DNA from: Sunxiuqinia dokdonensis
GTDB taxonomy: Bacteria > Bacteroidota > Bacteroidia > Bacteroidales > Prolixibacteraceae
Length of the DNA: 50,659 nt
Assembly: GCF_001270965.1 (NCBI RefSeq)
Contig: NZ_LGIA01000195.1
Span: forward strand, 1 to 50,659
Direction of reading: 5' to 3'
A program made the translations under genes and the position numbers. Numbering within the stretch: the first letter of the stretch is position 1; every line of letters begins with the position of its first letter. Shown piece by piece: positions 8,511 to 16,416 of this stretch. The notes beneath the pieces are model-generated. The model ran no database searches and was not told where the DNA came from. It saw nothing but the letters and a program-made list of their open reading frames with translations.

Positions 8511-9440
8511 ATGCCTGTACAAGTTGAAAATATTTCGAAAACCTATGGGTCGCAAAAGGCGCTTGACCAGCTTAGTTTCCGCTTTGATGATGGTGAGTTG
8601 GTCGGTTTTTTGGGGCCGAACGGAGCGGGAAAGTCAACCCTGATGAAAATCTTGACCGGCTACCTGGCACCCGATGAGGGGCAGGTGATTTTGAACGGTG
8701 AGAAAATGACATCCGAAAACTATGCCCTGCGCCGCCACATTGGGTACTTGCCCGAAAATAATCCCTTGTACACTGATTTGTATGTCAAAGAGTTTTTAAG
8801 TTTTGCGGCCGGATTTTATCAACTTCAGCATAAAAAACAAAAAGTAGCCGAGGCCATTGAAATGACCGGCCTGGGATTGGAGCAGCATAAAAAAATTGGT
8901 GCGCTGTCGAAAGGCTACCGGCAACGGGTAGGGCTGGCCCAGGCCTTGATTCATAATCCTTCGGTGTTGATTTTGGATGAGCCAACCACCGGCCTCGATC
9001 CCAACCAGCTGGATGACATTCGTGCGTTAATCCGGCAGATTAGCCGGGAAAAGACGGTGCTTTTTTCATCGCACATTATGCAGGAGGTGGAGGCCATTTG
9101 CAATCGGGTGATCATCATCAACCGCGGTAAGATTGTAACTGATGGCCCGGTCGAGTTGGTTCGCTCTGCCCAGCTGGTCACGAAGCAGCAAGTGCTGGTC
9201 GAACTTTCATCACCGGTGGACCGAGAGTTATGGCAGAAGCTACCTGGTGTTGACACGGTTGAAATCCTTTCAGAGAAATCTTTTTTGGCCATTGCCCTCG
9301 ATGAACGGGATTTGCGTCCGGCTATTTTTCAGTTTGCCGTTGAGCAGGGTTTGATCATTTTAACCATGAATGAACAGCAAGCCGGACTCGAAAGCGTGTT
9401 CCGCGAACTGACCAAAGGCCAAACGGAATTGACGCGATGA
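8511..9440 (+). CDS. gldA: ABC transporter ATP-binding protein, GldA type
   Basis: This is a 309-residue ABC ATPase. Walker A is GPNGAGKS (about 35-42), the signature is LSKGYRQR, Walker B is LILDEP, and the H-loop is FSSHIMQEVEAICNRV. The signature and surrounding wording (KGYRQRVGLAQALIHNP, EPTTGLDPNQL) are very close to GldA, the ATPase of the GldAFG transporter linked to gliding and T9SS function in Bacteroidota. The C-terminal 80 or so residues form the usual DUF4162-like tail. GldF and GldG are not encoded next to it; a glycosyltransferase gene overlaps its end by four bases (ATGA at 9437-9440), implying translational coupling. If the membrane subunits lie elsewhere it could still be GldA proper; otherwise it is a GldA-like efflux ATPase. 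Confidence 0.8.
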   Translation: MPVQVENISKTYGSQKALDQLSFRFDDGELVGFLGPNGAGKSTLMKILTGYLAPDEGQVILNGEKMTSENYALRRHIGYLPENNPLYTDLYVKEFLSFAAGFYQLQHKKQKVAEAIEMTGLGLEQHKKIGALSKGYRQRVGLAQALIHNPSVLILDEPTTGLDPNQLDDIRALIRQISREKTVLFSSHIMQEVEAICNRVIIINRGKIVTDGPVELVRSAQLVTKQQVLVELSSPVDRELWQKLPGVDTVEILSEKSFLAIALDERDLRPAIFQFAVEQGLIILTMNEQQAGLESVFRELTKGQTELTR

Positions 9441-10438
9441 AACCAGTTCCCATTTCTGTGATCCTTCCTTTTTTCAATGCCGAACGAACCTTGGAGCGTG
9501 CGGTTCAATCTATTCTGAAGCAAACATTTCGGGATTTTGAATTGCTTTTGGTTGATAATAATTCAACCGACCAAAGCGCCGATATCGCGTGGAAATTGGC
9601 TCAATCCGATGACAGGATCAAACTGTTGCACGAACCGCAGCAAGGGGTGGTGTTTGCGATGAATTGCGGCATGGATGCTGCCCGCGGGAGCTACCTGGCC
9701 CGTATGGATGCCGACGATGTGTCGCTGCCCGGGCGCCTGGAAAAACAGTACCGGTTTTTGCAGAATTATCCGGATGTTGGCCTGGTAGGCTGCAACGTGC
9801 GGCATGTTTCAAGCTTGCCTTCCAAGGGCCTGCAACGCTTTGTCGATTGGGTCAATGCCTTTCATTCGGAAGAGGAAATCTGGTTGAACCGTTTTGTCGA
9901 AATTCCGATTATTCAACCCAGTGTACTTTTCCGGGGCGAGCTGTTGAGACAACACGGTGCTTATCGACAGGGAGACTTCCCTGAAGATTACGAATTGTTT
10001 CTGCGTTGGCTGGCGGGCGGTGTTTGCTTTGCGCAGTTGCCCGACGTGTTGTTCGAGTGGCACGACTCCGAAACCCGCCTCACCCGGACGGATGAGCGAT
10101 ACAGCACCGAAGCTTTTTACAAAACCAAAGCGCACTATTTTGCTCAATGGTTTCTGCAAAACCAGGCTCGCAAAGCACTGTGGATTTGGGGCGCGGGACG
10201 AAAATCGCGGCAGCGGGTCAGGTTTCTCGAAGAAGAAGGTTTGCAAGTAGCGGGTTACTACGACTTAAAAGCCCATAAAACAACCGAAAAACGATGCCTG
10301 GCGTTTCACGATGTTCCGCAGCCGGGGACACAGTTTATTTTGTCGATGGTGGGCCGATATGGTGCCCGCGAAAAGATCTCATCGTTTTTGGACAGCAGGC
10401 AATATCGCGCCGGCCATGACTATCTGATGATGGCCTGA
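9437..10438 (+). CDS. Family 2 glycosyltransferase with C-terminal Rossmann-like domain
   Basis: This 333-residue protein starts with a GT-A fold of family GT2: ISVILPFFNAE at the nucleotide-binding strand, LLLVDNNSTD, and the metal/UDP-binding DADD at 91-94. After about 245 the sequence changes to a nucleotide-binding-like segment beginning LWIWGAGRKSRQ (GxG motif around 252), followed by a YYDLK strand. Such a tail is not part of the minimal GT2 enzyme and may bind a cofactor or partner. There is no signal peptide or membrane segment, so it acts in the cytoplasm, probably in surface polysaccharide or LPS synthesis. It overlaps the ABC ATPase gene by four bases. Donor and acceptor sugars cannot be read from sequence. 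Confidence 0.82.
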   Translation: MKPVPISVILPFFNAERTLERAVQSILKQTFRDFELLLVDNNSTDQSADIAWKLAQSDDRIKLLHEPQQGVVFAMNCGMDAARGSYLARMDADDVSLPGRLEKQYRFLQNYPDVGLVGCNVRHVSSLPSKGLQRFVDWVNAFHSEEEIWLNRFVEIPIIQPSVLFRGELLRQHGAYRQGDFPEDYELFLRWLAGGVCFAQLPDVLFEWHDSETRLTRTDERYSTEAFYKTKAHYFAQWFLQNQARKALWIWGAGRKSRQRVRFLEEEGLQVAGYYDLKAHKTTEKRCLAFHDVPQPGTQFILSMVGRYGAREKISSFLDSRQYRAGHDYLMMA

Positions 10439-10588
10439 GGCGCATTGTTGCCCCGCGCCAAAGTGGGTAGGTGCGGAACGTCCAAACATGAGCTTATTTT
10501 TTTTTGCCAGTGGCCGGCTTTTCATTGAAGGTGTTGCAATGGCCCGGCAAATTGTGGCGGCCCAGCCTCAAAGACGAAAGATTAAGCC

Positions 10589-10596
10589 TATCTTTG
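10589..10596 (+). promoter_or_regulatory. -7 box for RluA-family gene
   Basis: TATCTTTG matches TAnnTTTG. It lies 48 bases before the ATG at 10645 and downstream of an earlier in-frame ATG at 10504, so it supports the shorter protein. Nothing else was recognised in 10439-10588. Confidence 0.5.
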
Positions 10597-10644
10597 CAGC
10601 AGTTGGATTTTCAACAAATTCAGCCTTTTAATTCATTTGCAAAC

Positions 10645-11556
10645 ATGAAGAAGAAATATACCGGTGGCGAATTCGCCAGATCAAAAAAGCCACAAACCGT
10701 AACTTTTGTGGTGAAGGAACAGGAAGAACTGATGAAATTTCTGATTGCGCAATTGCCGCATAAAAACCGCAACAACATCAAAACGCTGCTCAAAAAGCGG
10801 CAGGTATTGGTTGACGGAAAAGCGATCAGCCAATTTAACTACTTGCTGAAACCGGGTCAAAAAATTGTGTTGGACCAGGCGCCGGCACCGCAAGCCACTC
10901 AAATGCGCGGCATTAACGTGGTGCACGAAGATAAAGACCTGATTGTGGTGAATAAAAACGCCGGGCTGCTGACCATGGCCACCGACAAGGAAAAAAGGGC
11001 CACAGTGTATAGCATCCTCAGCAACTATGTGAAAGACAAGAATAAAGACAACAAAATTTTCATTGTGCACCGGCTTGATCGTGAAACTTCGGGCTTGATG
11101 CTGTTTGCCAAAAACGAGGAAATGCAGGAATTGCTTCAGGAATCGTGGAAAGAAACTGTTGAAGAGCGCAGTTACCTGGCCGTGATCGATGGAAAACTCG
11201 ACCCGGCGGAAGGAAGCTACCGCTCGTATTTGTTCGAAAGCAAGGTGTTTAAGGTGCATTCAACCAACGATCCGGAGAAAGGTCGCGAAGCCATTACCCA
11301 CTACTCGACCCTAAAGAGCAACGACAACTATTCGCTGCTGAAGGTGAACCTGGAAACCGGCCGGAAAAACCAGATTCGTGTGCATATGCAGGACATGAAG
11401 CATCCCATTGTTGGCGATAAAAAATATGGCTCTACCTCAAACCCAATCGGACGGCTTGGTTTACACGCCTGGGTACTGGCTTTTAAGCATCCACTGACCG
11501 GAAAAAAGATGCGGTTTGAAACCTCGGTGCCAGGAAGCTTCTTGAAGCTGTTTTAG
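10645..11556 (+). CDS. RluA-family pseudouridine synthase
   Basis: This protein of about 303 residues converts uridine to pseudouridine in rRNA or tRNA. The N-terminal S4-like RNA-binding domain covers about 27-80 (IKTLLKKRQVLVDGK). The catalytic domain has the RluA motif HRLDRETSGL with the catalytic Asp at 145, and the later GRKNQIRVHM and HPIVGDKKYG motifs. The frame is open from 10504, but those extra 47 residues are unlike the family and a promoter box lies inside them, so the ATG at 10645 (MKKKYTGGEF) is preferred. The sequence does not separate RluD, RluC and other branches with certainty. It stands alone between the glycosyltransferase and rmlB. Confidence 0.88.
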   Translation: MKKKYTGGEFARSKKPQTVTFVVKEQEELMKFLIAQLPHKNRNNIKTLLKKRQVLVDGKAISQFNYLLKPGQKIVLDQAPAPQATQMRGINVVHEDKDLIVVNKNAGLLTMATDKEKRATVYSILSNYVKDKNKDNKIFIVHRLDRETSGLMLFAKNEEMQELLQESWKETVEERSYLAVIDGKLDPAEGSYRSYLFESKVFKVHSTNDPEKGREAITHYSTLKSNDNYSLLKVNLETGRKNQIRVHMQDMKHPIVGDKKYGSTSNPIGRLGLHAWVLAFKHPLTGKKMRFETSVPGSFLKLF

Positions 11557-11591
11557 TTTACACTGTATTTCAATATTCTTTCAGAAAGGCT

Positions 11592-11599
11592 TACTTTTG
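11592..11599 (+). promoter_or_regulatory. -7 box for rmlB
   Basis: TACTTTTG matches TAnnTTTG and ends 17 bases before the ATG at 11617. A near -33 element (TTTC at 11568-11571) lies 20 bases upstream. Confidence 0.5.
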
Positions 11600-11616
11600 G
11601 TTTCGTAAAAAATTAA

Positions 11617-12675
11617 ATGATGAAGAAAACCTTACTTATAACCGGCGGTGCCGGATTTATTGGATCGCATGTGGTTCGCTTGTTTGTTAACAAATATCCG
11701 GACTATCACATTGTCAACCTCGACAAATTGACCTATGCCGGTAACCTAGCCAACCTGAAAGATTTAGAGGACAAGCCCAACTACGAATTTGTCAAGGCCG
11801 ACATTGTGGACAGCGAAGCCATGCTGAACCTGTTCCGCGAACGGCAGTTTGACGGAGTGATTCACCTGGCCGCTGAGTCGCATGTTGACCGCTCTATTTC
11901 GAACCCCACGGAGTTTGTGTTTACCAACGTCATTGGTACGGTCAACTTGCTGAATGCCGCGCGGGAAATCTGGAAAGACAACTCTGAAGGCAAATTATTC
12001 TACCATATTTCCACCGACGAAGTATACGGTTCATTGGGTAGCGAAGGAATGTTTACCGAAACCACCGGCTACGACCCGCACAGTCCGTACTCGGCTTCCA
12101 AAGCCAGTTCCGACCACTTTGTCCGGGCTTATCACGATACGTTTGAGCTGCCCGCCCTCGTGTCGAACTGTTCCAACAACTATGGTTCGTTCCAGTTTCC
12201 GGAGAAGTTGATTCCGCTTTTTATCAACAACATTCGCAACAACAAGGCCCTGCCGGTTTATGGCAAAGGCGAAAACATCCGCGACTGGCTGTGGGTCGAA
12301 GACCATGCCCGGGCCATCGACGTGATTTTCCACCAGGGAAAAGTGGGCGAAACCTACAATATTGGCGGCCACAACGAGTGGACCAACATCGACCTGATCA
12401 AACTGATGTGCGCCATCATGGACCGCAAGTTGGGCCGCGAATCGGGTACTTCAGAAAAACTAATTACCTATGTGAAGGACCGCGCCGGACACGACCTGCG
12501 CTACGCCATCGATAGCACCAAGTTGCAAAACGAATTGGGTTGGGTGCCCAGCCTGCAGTTTGAAGAAGGATTGGAAAAAACAATCGACTGGTACCTCGCC
12601 AACGAAGAATGGATGAACAACGTCACCAGCGGGGACTACCAGAGCTACTACGAAGAACAATATCAAAAGCGGTAG
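11617..12675 (+). CDS. rmlB: dTDP-glucose 4,6-dehydratase
   Basis: This 352-residue extended short-chain dehydrogenase makes dTDP-4-keto-6-deoxyglucose, the precursor of dTDP-rhamnose and other deoxysugars. The NAD-binding motif is ITGGAGFIGSHV. The active site shows STDEVYG (the Thr-Asp-Glu catalytic set of RmlB) and Tyr158/Lys162 in SPYSASKASSDH. The NCSNNYG and VYGKGENIRDWLWVEDH stretches are also diagnostic. Length matches the family. The usual rmlA, rmlC and rmlD partners are not adjacent, so the pathway must be completed elsewhere. Two ATG codons at 11617 and 11620 make the start uncertain by one residue. A 13-bp hairpin follows the stop. Confidence 0.93.
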   Translation: MMKKTLLITGGAGFIGSHVVRLFVNKYPDYHIVNLDKLTYAGNLANLKDLEDKPNYEFVKADIVDSEAMLNLFRERQFDGVIHLAAESHVDRSISNPTEFVFTNVIGTVNLLNAAREIWKDNSEGKLFYHISTDEVYGSLGSEGMFTETTGYDPHSPYSASKASSDHFVRAYHDTFELPALVSNCSNNYGSFQFPEKLIPLFINNIRNNKALPVYGKGENIRDWLWVEDHARAIDVIFHQGKVGETYNIGGHNEWTNIDLIKLMCAIMDRKLGRESGTSEKLITYVKDRAGHDLRYAIDSTKLQNELGWVPSLQFEEGLEKTIDWYLANEEWMNNVTSGDYQSYYEEQYQKR

Positions 12676-12685
12676 CTTATTGAGC

Positions 12686-12720
12686 TATTGAGCGTCTCGT
12701 TTCAAGTGAGACGCTCAATA
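12686..12720. terminator. Perfect 13-bp hairpin after rmlB
   Basis: TATTGAGCGTCTC (12686-12698) pairs perfectly with 12708-12720 around a 9-base loop, 10 bases after the rmlB stop. No T-run follows, so it may stabilise a 3' end or terminate weakly rather than be a classical intrinsic terminator. Confidence 0.5.
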
Positions 12721-12805
12721 AACTCACGATAAAACCAACCCACTTTTCTTTTTGCCTTGATCAAACACTTTCCTTAACTTGGGTGAAATTTAGAAAAGGG
12801 TATTC

Positions 12806-14407
12806 ATGAAACGACGTTATTTTATGAAATCGGCATTGGCTGGAGGTTCCGCCATGTCGATGGTTGGGCTTTCAGCTTGCCAAATTTCCGAAAAAGCGGA
12901 AGATTCAGGAACACAGCCGGCCGATTTTGCCTGGAATGAAATTGACATTGAACAGTTGCAACAGAAAATGGCCGATGGTGAATTGACTGCGGTTTCACTT
13001 TGTCAGCAATATCTCGACCGGATTGATGTGGTTGATCCAATACTGAATTCTGTCATTGAGCTGAATCCCGATGCCCTGAAAATTGCCGCTCAGCTCGACC
13101 GCGAACGACAGGAAGGCCAGCTTCGCGGGCCCTTGCACGGTATTCCGATCCTCATTAAAGATAATATTGACACCGGCGACCAGATGATGACCACAGCAGG
13201 ATCACTCGCGCTGATGGGGTCAAGTGCACCCGATGATGCTTTCGTCGTCAGAAAGCTTCGCAAGGCCGGCGCTGTGCTGCTTGGAAAAACCAACCTGAGC
13301 GAATGGGCCAACATCCGTTCAACTCGCTCATCAAGTGGCTGGAGCGCCCGTGGCGGTCAAGTGCACAATCCCTATTGTTTGGATCGAAGCCCCTGCGGCT
13401 CCAGCTCGGGAACAGGTGCGGCCGTTTCGGCCAACCTCAGTGTGATTGGCATTGGCACCGAAACCGATGGCTCCATCGTTTGTCCCTCGGGTATCAATGG
13501 CCTGGTTGGCATTAAACCAACCGTAGGCCTGTGGAGCCGCGACGGTATTATTCCCATCTCGCATAGCCAGGATACCGCTGGCCCCATGGCACGAACCGTA
13601 AAAGACGCCGCCCTTTTGCTGGGCGCGCTGGCTGAATTTGACGCGAACGATACGCCAACCAACTTGTCCAAGGGAAAGGTTTACAGCGACTACACCCAGT
13701 TTCTGGATCGGGATGGATTGAAAGGAGCGCGTATAGGCGTGGCCAGCAATTTCTTTGGCTTTCATTCTGAAGTGGACAAGCTGATGGAAAAAGCGATTGA
13801 GGATATGAAAAACGCAGGAGCTGAAATGATCGCCGATCTGACAATTGAAGGCCGCAACGAATGGGGCCAAGCTGAATGGACCGTTTTGATTACCGAGTTG
13901 AAAGCTGATCTGAACAGCTATCTGGCCAGTCGAACCGACATCAAGGTAAAAACACTGGCTGAAATCATCCAATTTAACAAGGCGAATGCTGACAAGGAAA
14001 TGCCGTGGTTTGACCAAGAGATTTTTGAAGAAGCGGACAAGACCACGGGCCTGGACGATCCGGGCTACCTGGAAGCCTTAAAGACTTCCAAGTCGAAAAG
14101 CCGCGAAGGAATCGACAAGCTGATGGATGAACACCGGTTGGATGCCTTGATTGCTCCCACCAACAGCCCCAGCTGGCCGATCGACTTGGTGAATGGTGAT
14201 CATTTTATCGGTGGAAGTAGCGATGCTGCGGCTGTTTCGGGCTACCCGAACGTGACCGTTCCGGCTGGATATGTGCATGGCTTGCCGGTTGGCATTTCCT
14301 TTTTTGGCCGGGCCTGGAGCGAACCGGTTTTGTTAAAGATTGCCTACGCCTATGAGCAAGTGACCCAACATCGTAAAGCACCGGGATTCAAGAACACAAT
14401 GGCTTGA
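12806..14407 (+). CDS. Amidase-signature hydrolase, Tat-type lipoprotein
   Basis: This 533-residue amidase-signature enzyme hydrolyses C-N amide bonds through a Ser-cisSer-Lys triad. Visible elements are Lys118 in LIKDNID, the Ser/Gly-rich loop CGSSSGTGAAV around 197-205, and the nucleophile loop ETDGSIVCPS with Ser223. The N-terminus has twin arginines (MKRRYF), a hydrophobic stretch and GLSAC, suggesting Tat export with lipidation at Cys25, so it would act in the periplasm or envelope. Within the family it resembles the periplasmic amidases related to GatA and FAAH; GatA itself is cytoplasmic and lacks such a leader. The substrate is unknown; candidates are peptide or N-acyl amides. A weak promoter (TTTG at 12751, TAACTTGG at 12775) precedes it. 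It converges with the next gene, 20 bases away. Confidence 0.87.
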   Translation: MKRRYFMKSALAGGSAMSMVGLSACQISEKAEDSGTQPADFAWNEIDIEQLQQKMADGELTAVSLCQQYLDRIDVVDPILNSVIELNPDALKIAAQLDRERQEGQLRGPLHGIPILIKDNIDTGDQMMTTAGSLALMGSSAPDDAFVVRKLRKAGAVLLGKTNLSEWANIRSTRSSSGWSARGGQVHNPYCLDRSPCGSSSGTGAAVSANLSVIGIGTETDGSIVCPSGINGLVGIKPTVGLWSRDGIIPISHSQDTAGPMARTVKDAALLLGALAEFDANDTPTNLSKGKVYSDYTQFLDRDGLKGARIGVASNFFGFHSEVDKLMEKAIEDMKNAGAEMIADLTIEGRNEWGQAEWTVLITELKADLNSYLASRTDIKVKTLAEIIQFNKANADKEMPWFDQEIFEEADKTTGLDDPGYLEALKTSKSKSREGIDKLMDEHRLDALIAPTNSPSWPIDLVNGDHFIGGSSDAAAVSGYPNVTVPAGYVHGLPVGISFFGRAWSEPVLLKIAYAYEQVTQHRKAPGFKNTMA

Positions 14408-14427
14408 TGTTTCGACTTATGGCCAGA

Positions 14428-15585
14428 TTAGAAATCAGTCGTTGATGGAACCTTTAGCAGTTTTTCAGCGGCGCGTTCCAGTTTTTCATTGTCTTTTGCA
14501 AAACACACCCGAATGAGCGGTAGCCGGCTTTTTTCGTGGTAGAAGGCAGAGGATGGAACCGTAGCGACACCATAATCACGCGCCAGGCGTTCGGCAAACT
14601 CAACATCCGGTTCATCCGAAATTTTGGAATAATCGAGCAACTGAAAATAACCTCCCTGCGCCGGAATCACTTCGTAAAGACTGCCTTCGAGCAAGCGGTT
14701 GAAATAATTTCGCTTTCCTTGGTAAAGTTCCGAGACTTCTTCGAAATTGTGGTTGCCTGGCAGGTATTCGGCCAGGGCGTGCTGCAACGGCGTATTGACG
14801 TTGTAAACCTGGATTTGGTGTATTTTCCGAAACTCGCGCATCAACTTTTCGGGCGCCAAACAATAAGATATTCCCCAGCCATTGATGTTGTACAGCGGAC
14901 CAAATGATGAAATGACAAAACTCCTTTCCAGCAGTTTTTCGTAGCGCGACACACTTTGGTGGGTCTGATTATCAAAAATCATCGACTCAAAAATCTCATC
15001 ACTTAAAATGGTGATGTTCGTTCCATTGGTCAATCGCTGCAACTGAAACAGATCGTTTTCAGACAGGACTGATCCTGTGGGGTTATGGGGTGAGTTGAGA
15101 ATGATCATCCGGGTTTTCGAGGTCACCATTTTTCGAAGCTCTTCCCAGTCAATTTTAAAGCTGGGTGCTTTCAGTTTTACATACACCGGACGTCCTCCAT
15201 TCAGAATGATGGAGGGTGCAAATGATTCGAATGCCGGTTCGAAAACAATAACTTCATCATCATCTTTCACCACGGTGCTAATGGCGGTGTGGATGGCTTG
15301 TATGGTTCCGGCTGTGACGGTAATCTCGGTTTTCGGATCATAAACCTGTCCGTAGTTTGCCCTCACAATATGGCTTATGGCCTGTCGTAACGGCAAGATT
15401 CCTTCCAGCGGTGCATAGTTGTTATAGCCATCGTTGAAATACTTGGAAGCCAGGTCAATTAACTTCTGTGGACATTTAAAATCAGTGCCTCCAATGCCCA
15501 TATCAATGGCTCCGGATTCGTCAATCCATCGGGAGATGGATGAAAACATACTTGTCGTTGTATTGGGTAATTTCGATTGCACCAT
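14428..15585 (-). CDS. Aminotransferase class I/II fold protein lacking the PLP lysine (YbdL-like)
   Basis: This protein of about 385 residues aligns along its length with YbdL/kynurenine-type aminotransferases: QSKLP at the N-terminus, NNYAPLEG, TVTAGTIQAIHTA, NSPHNPTG, SDEIFE, and the C-terminal substrate-arginine region IRVCFAKDNE. Where the family has SSFGKTYHxTGWKVGYC, with the lysine that forms the Schiff base with PLP, this protein has SSFGPLYNINGWGISYC: Pro230 (codon CCG, 14896-14898) replaces the lysine. The nearby Lys/Arg (GWK) is Gly and the usual DEVYE Tyr is Phe. The frame is intact. It may be a non-catalytic or repurposed protein. The start at 15585 (MVQSKLP) is chosen because a promoter occupies the longer extension to 15615. 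It converges with the amidase gene. Confidence 0.8.
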   Translation of the reverse strand: MVQSKLPNTTTSMFSSISRWIDESGAIDMGIGGTDFKCPQKLIDLASKYFNDGYNNYAPLEGILPLRQAISHIVRANYGQVYDPKTEITVTAGTIQAIHTAISTVVKDDDEVIVFEPAFESFAPSIILNGGRPVYVKLKAPSFKIDWEELRKMVTSKTRMIILNSPHNPTGSVLSENDLFQLQRLTNGTNITILSDEIFESMIFDNQTHQSVSRYEKLLERSFVISSFGPLYNINGWGISYCLAPEKLMREFRKIHQIQVYNVNTPLQHALAEYLPGNHNFEEVSELYQGKRNYFNRLLEGSLYEVIPAQGGYFQLLDYSKISDEPDVEFAERLARDYGVATVPSSAFYHEKSRLPLIRVCFAKDNEKLERAAEKLLKVPSTTDF

Positions 15586-15587
15586 AA

Positions 15588-15616
15588 CAAAACTATAAGT
15601 TGGCAAAATTAACAAA
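15588..15616 (-). promoter_or_regulatory. Promoter (-7 and -33) of aminotransferase-fold gene
   Basis: On the minus strand TTTG (15613-15616), a 17-base spacer and TAGTTTTG (15588-15595) match both Bacteroidota promoter elements. The -7 box ends two bases before the ATG at 15585, so the transcript should be leaderless or nearly so. Confidence 0.6.
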
Positions 15617-15674
15617 ACAGCTGATAGTCCACGAGGCGTTTCGTCAAAATTAAGGAATTATTCTTCATGGATTG

Positions 15675-16400
15675 CTATGACAGTACTTCTTTTAAAACAG
15701 CCAACGATTTAAAGTCGCCGGCCAAATCCATGTGAATTTGATAATACTTCAACAGCTGAGCGAGCAGATTGGCCCGTTGACGGTTGTTGAAACTCAAGAG
15801 CTCAATCTTGCCCAGATCAAACTGAAACAACTGCTTAAAGCTGGCTGTTGTTTCAGCATCCATAAATTGATGATACTGTGGTTCGCTTGCTGAGAATGAA
15901 GCGGTGTTGAGATTAAAAAACTGGGTTTGGTGATGATTGGAAGCCTGCGGCGAAAAACCTAAAAAGCGGCTGAGATGAAACAGAAAAGCCAGGTGAAAAT
16001 TGGCAATTCCATCTTTCTTCAAATCCAGCAAAGCAATGGCATGAAACAAAAAATCGAACAACTCCTCGTTGGCTTCTTCCTCTTTCAGGCATTTTAACAG
16101 AAGTTCGGAAAGAAAGATGGCCAGCGAACTTTTAACAATATCGAAGGGAAGGTGCTCAAAAGGCACTGTCAGCCGGGCTTCCTTCAGGCGTTGCAAGTCG
16201 CGACCGGGGCGGTAATACACCTCCAAATCGAGCAAAAACAAAGGTTGAAAAAGATTTTTTTTGAAGGTCGATTTTCTTTTTCGCACCCCATTGATCAGGT
16301 ACGACTGAATACCAAACCGCTCGGTATAAATACGTGCAATGATGCTGGTTTCCGAATAATTGATGTGATGCAAATAGATGCCACGAGTTTTTTCAAGCAC
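15675..16400 (-). CDS. recO: DNA repair protein RecO
   Basis: This 241-residue RecO works with RecR and RecF to load RecA on SSB-coated gaps. The N-terminal OB fold begins LEKTRGIYLHHINYSETS, a typical RecO opening, and continues with the FGIQSYLINGVRKRKS strand-turn. The helical C-terminal domain follows, without the zinc cysteines present in some family members. The start codon is GTG (16398-16400); the immediate match to family N-termini supports it. It lies 16 bases after porZ and is the third gene of the rdgB-porZ-recO unit. Confidence 0.88.
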   Translation of the reverse strand: MLEKTRGIYLHHINYSETSIIARIYTERFGIQSYLINGVRKRKSTFKKNLFQPLFLLDLEVYYRPGRDLQRLKEARLTVPFEHLPFDIVKSSLAIFLSELLLKCLKEEEANEELFDFLFHAIALLDLKKDGIANFHLAFLFHLSRFLGFSPQASNHHQTQFFNLNTASFSASEPQYHQFMDAETTASFKQLFQFDLGKIELLSFNNRQRANLLAQLLKYYQIHMDLAGDFKSLAVLKEVLS

Positions 16401-16416
16401 AATTTGTTACCTCCTT

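Noticed and set aside
10504-10644. 47-residue N-terminal extension of the RluA-family protein
   Set aside because: Unlike the family and contains a -7 promoter box.
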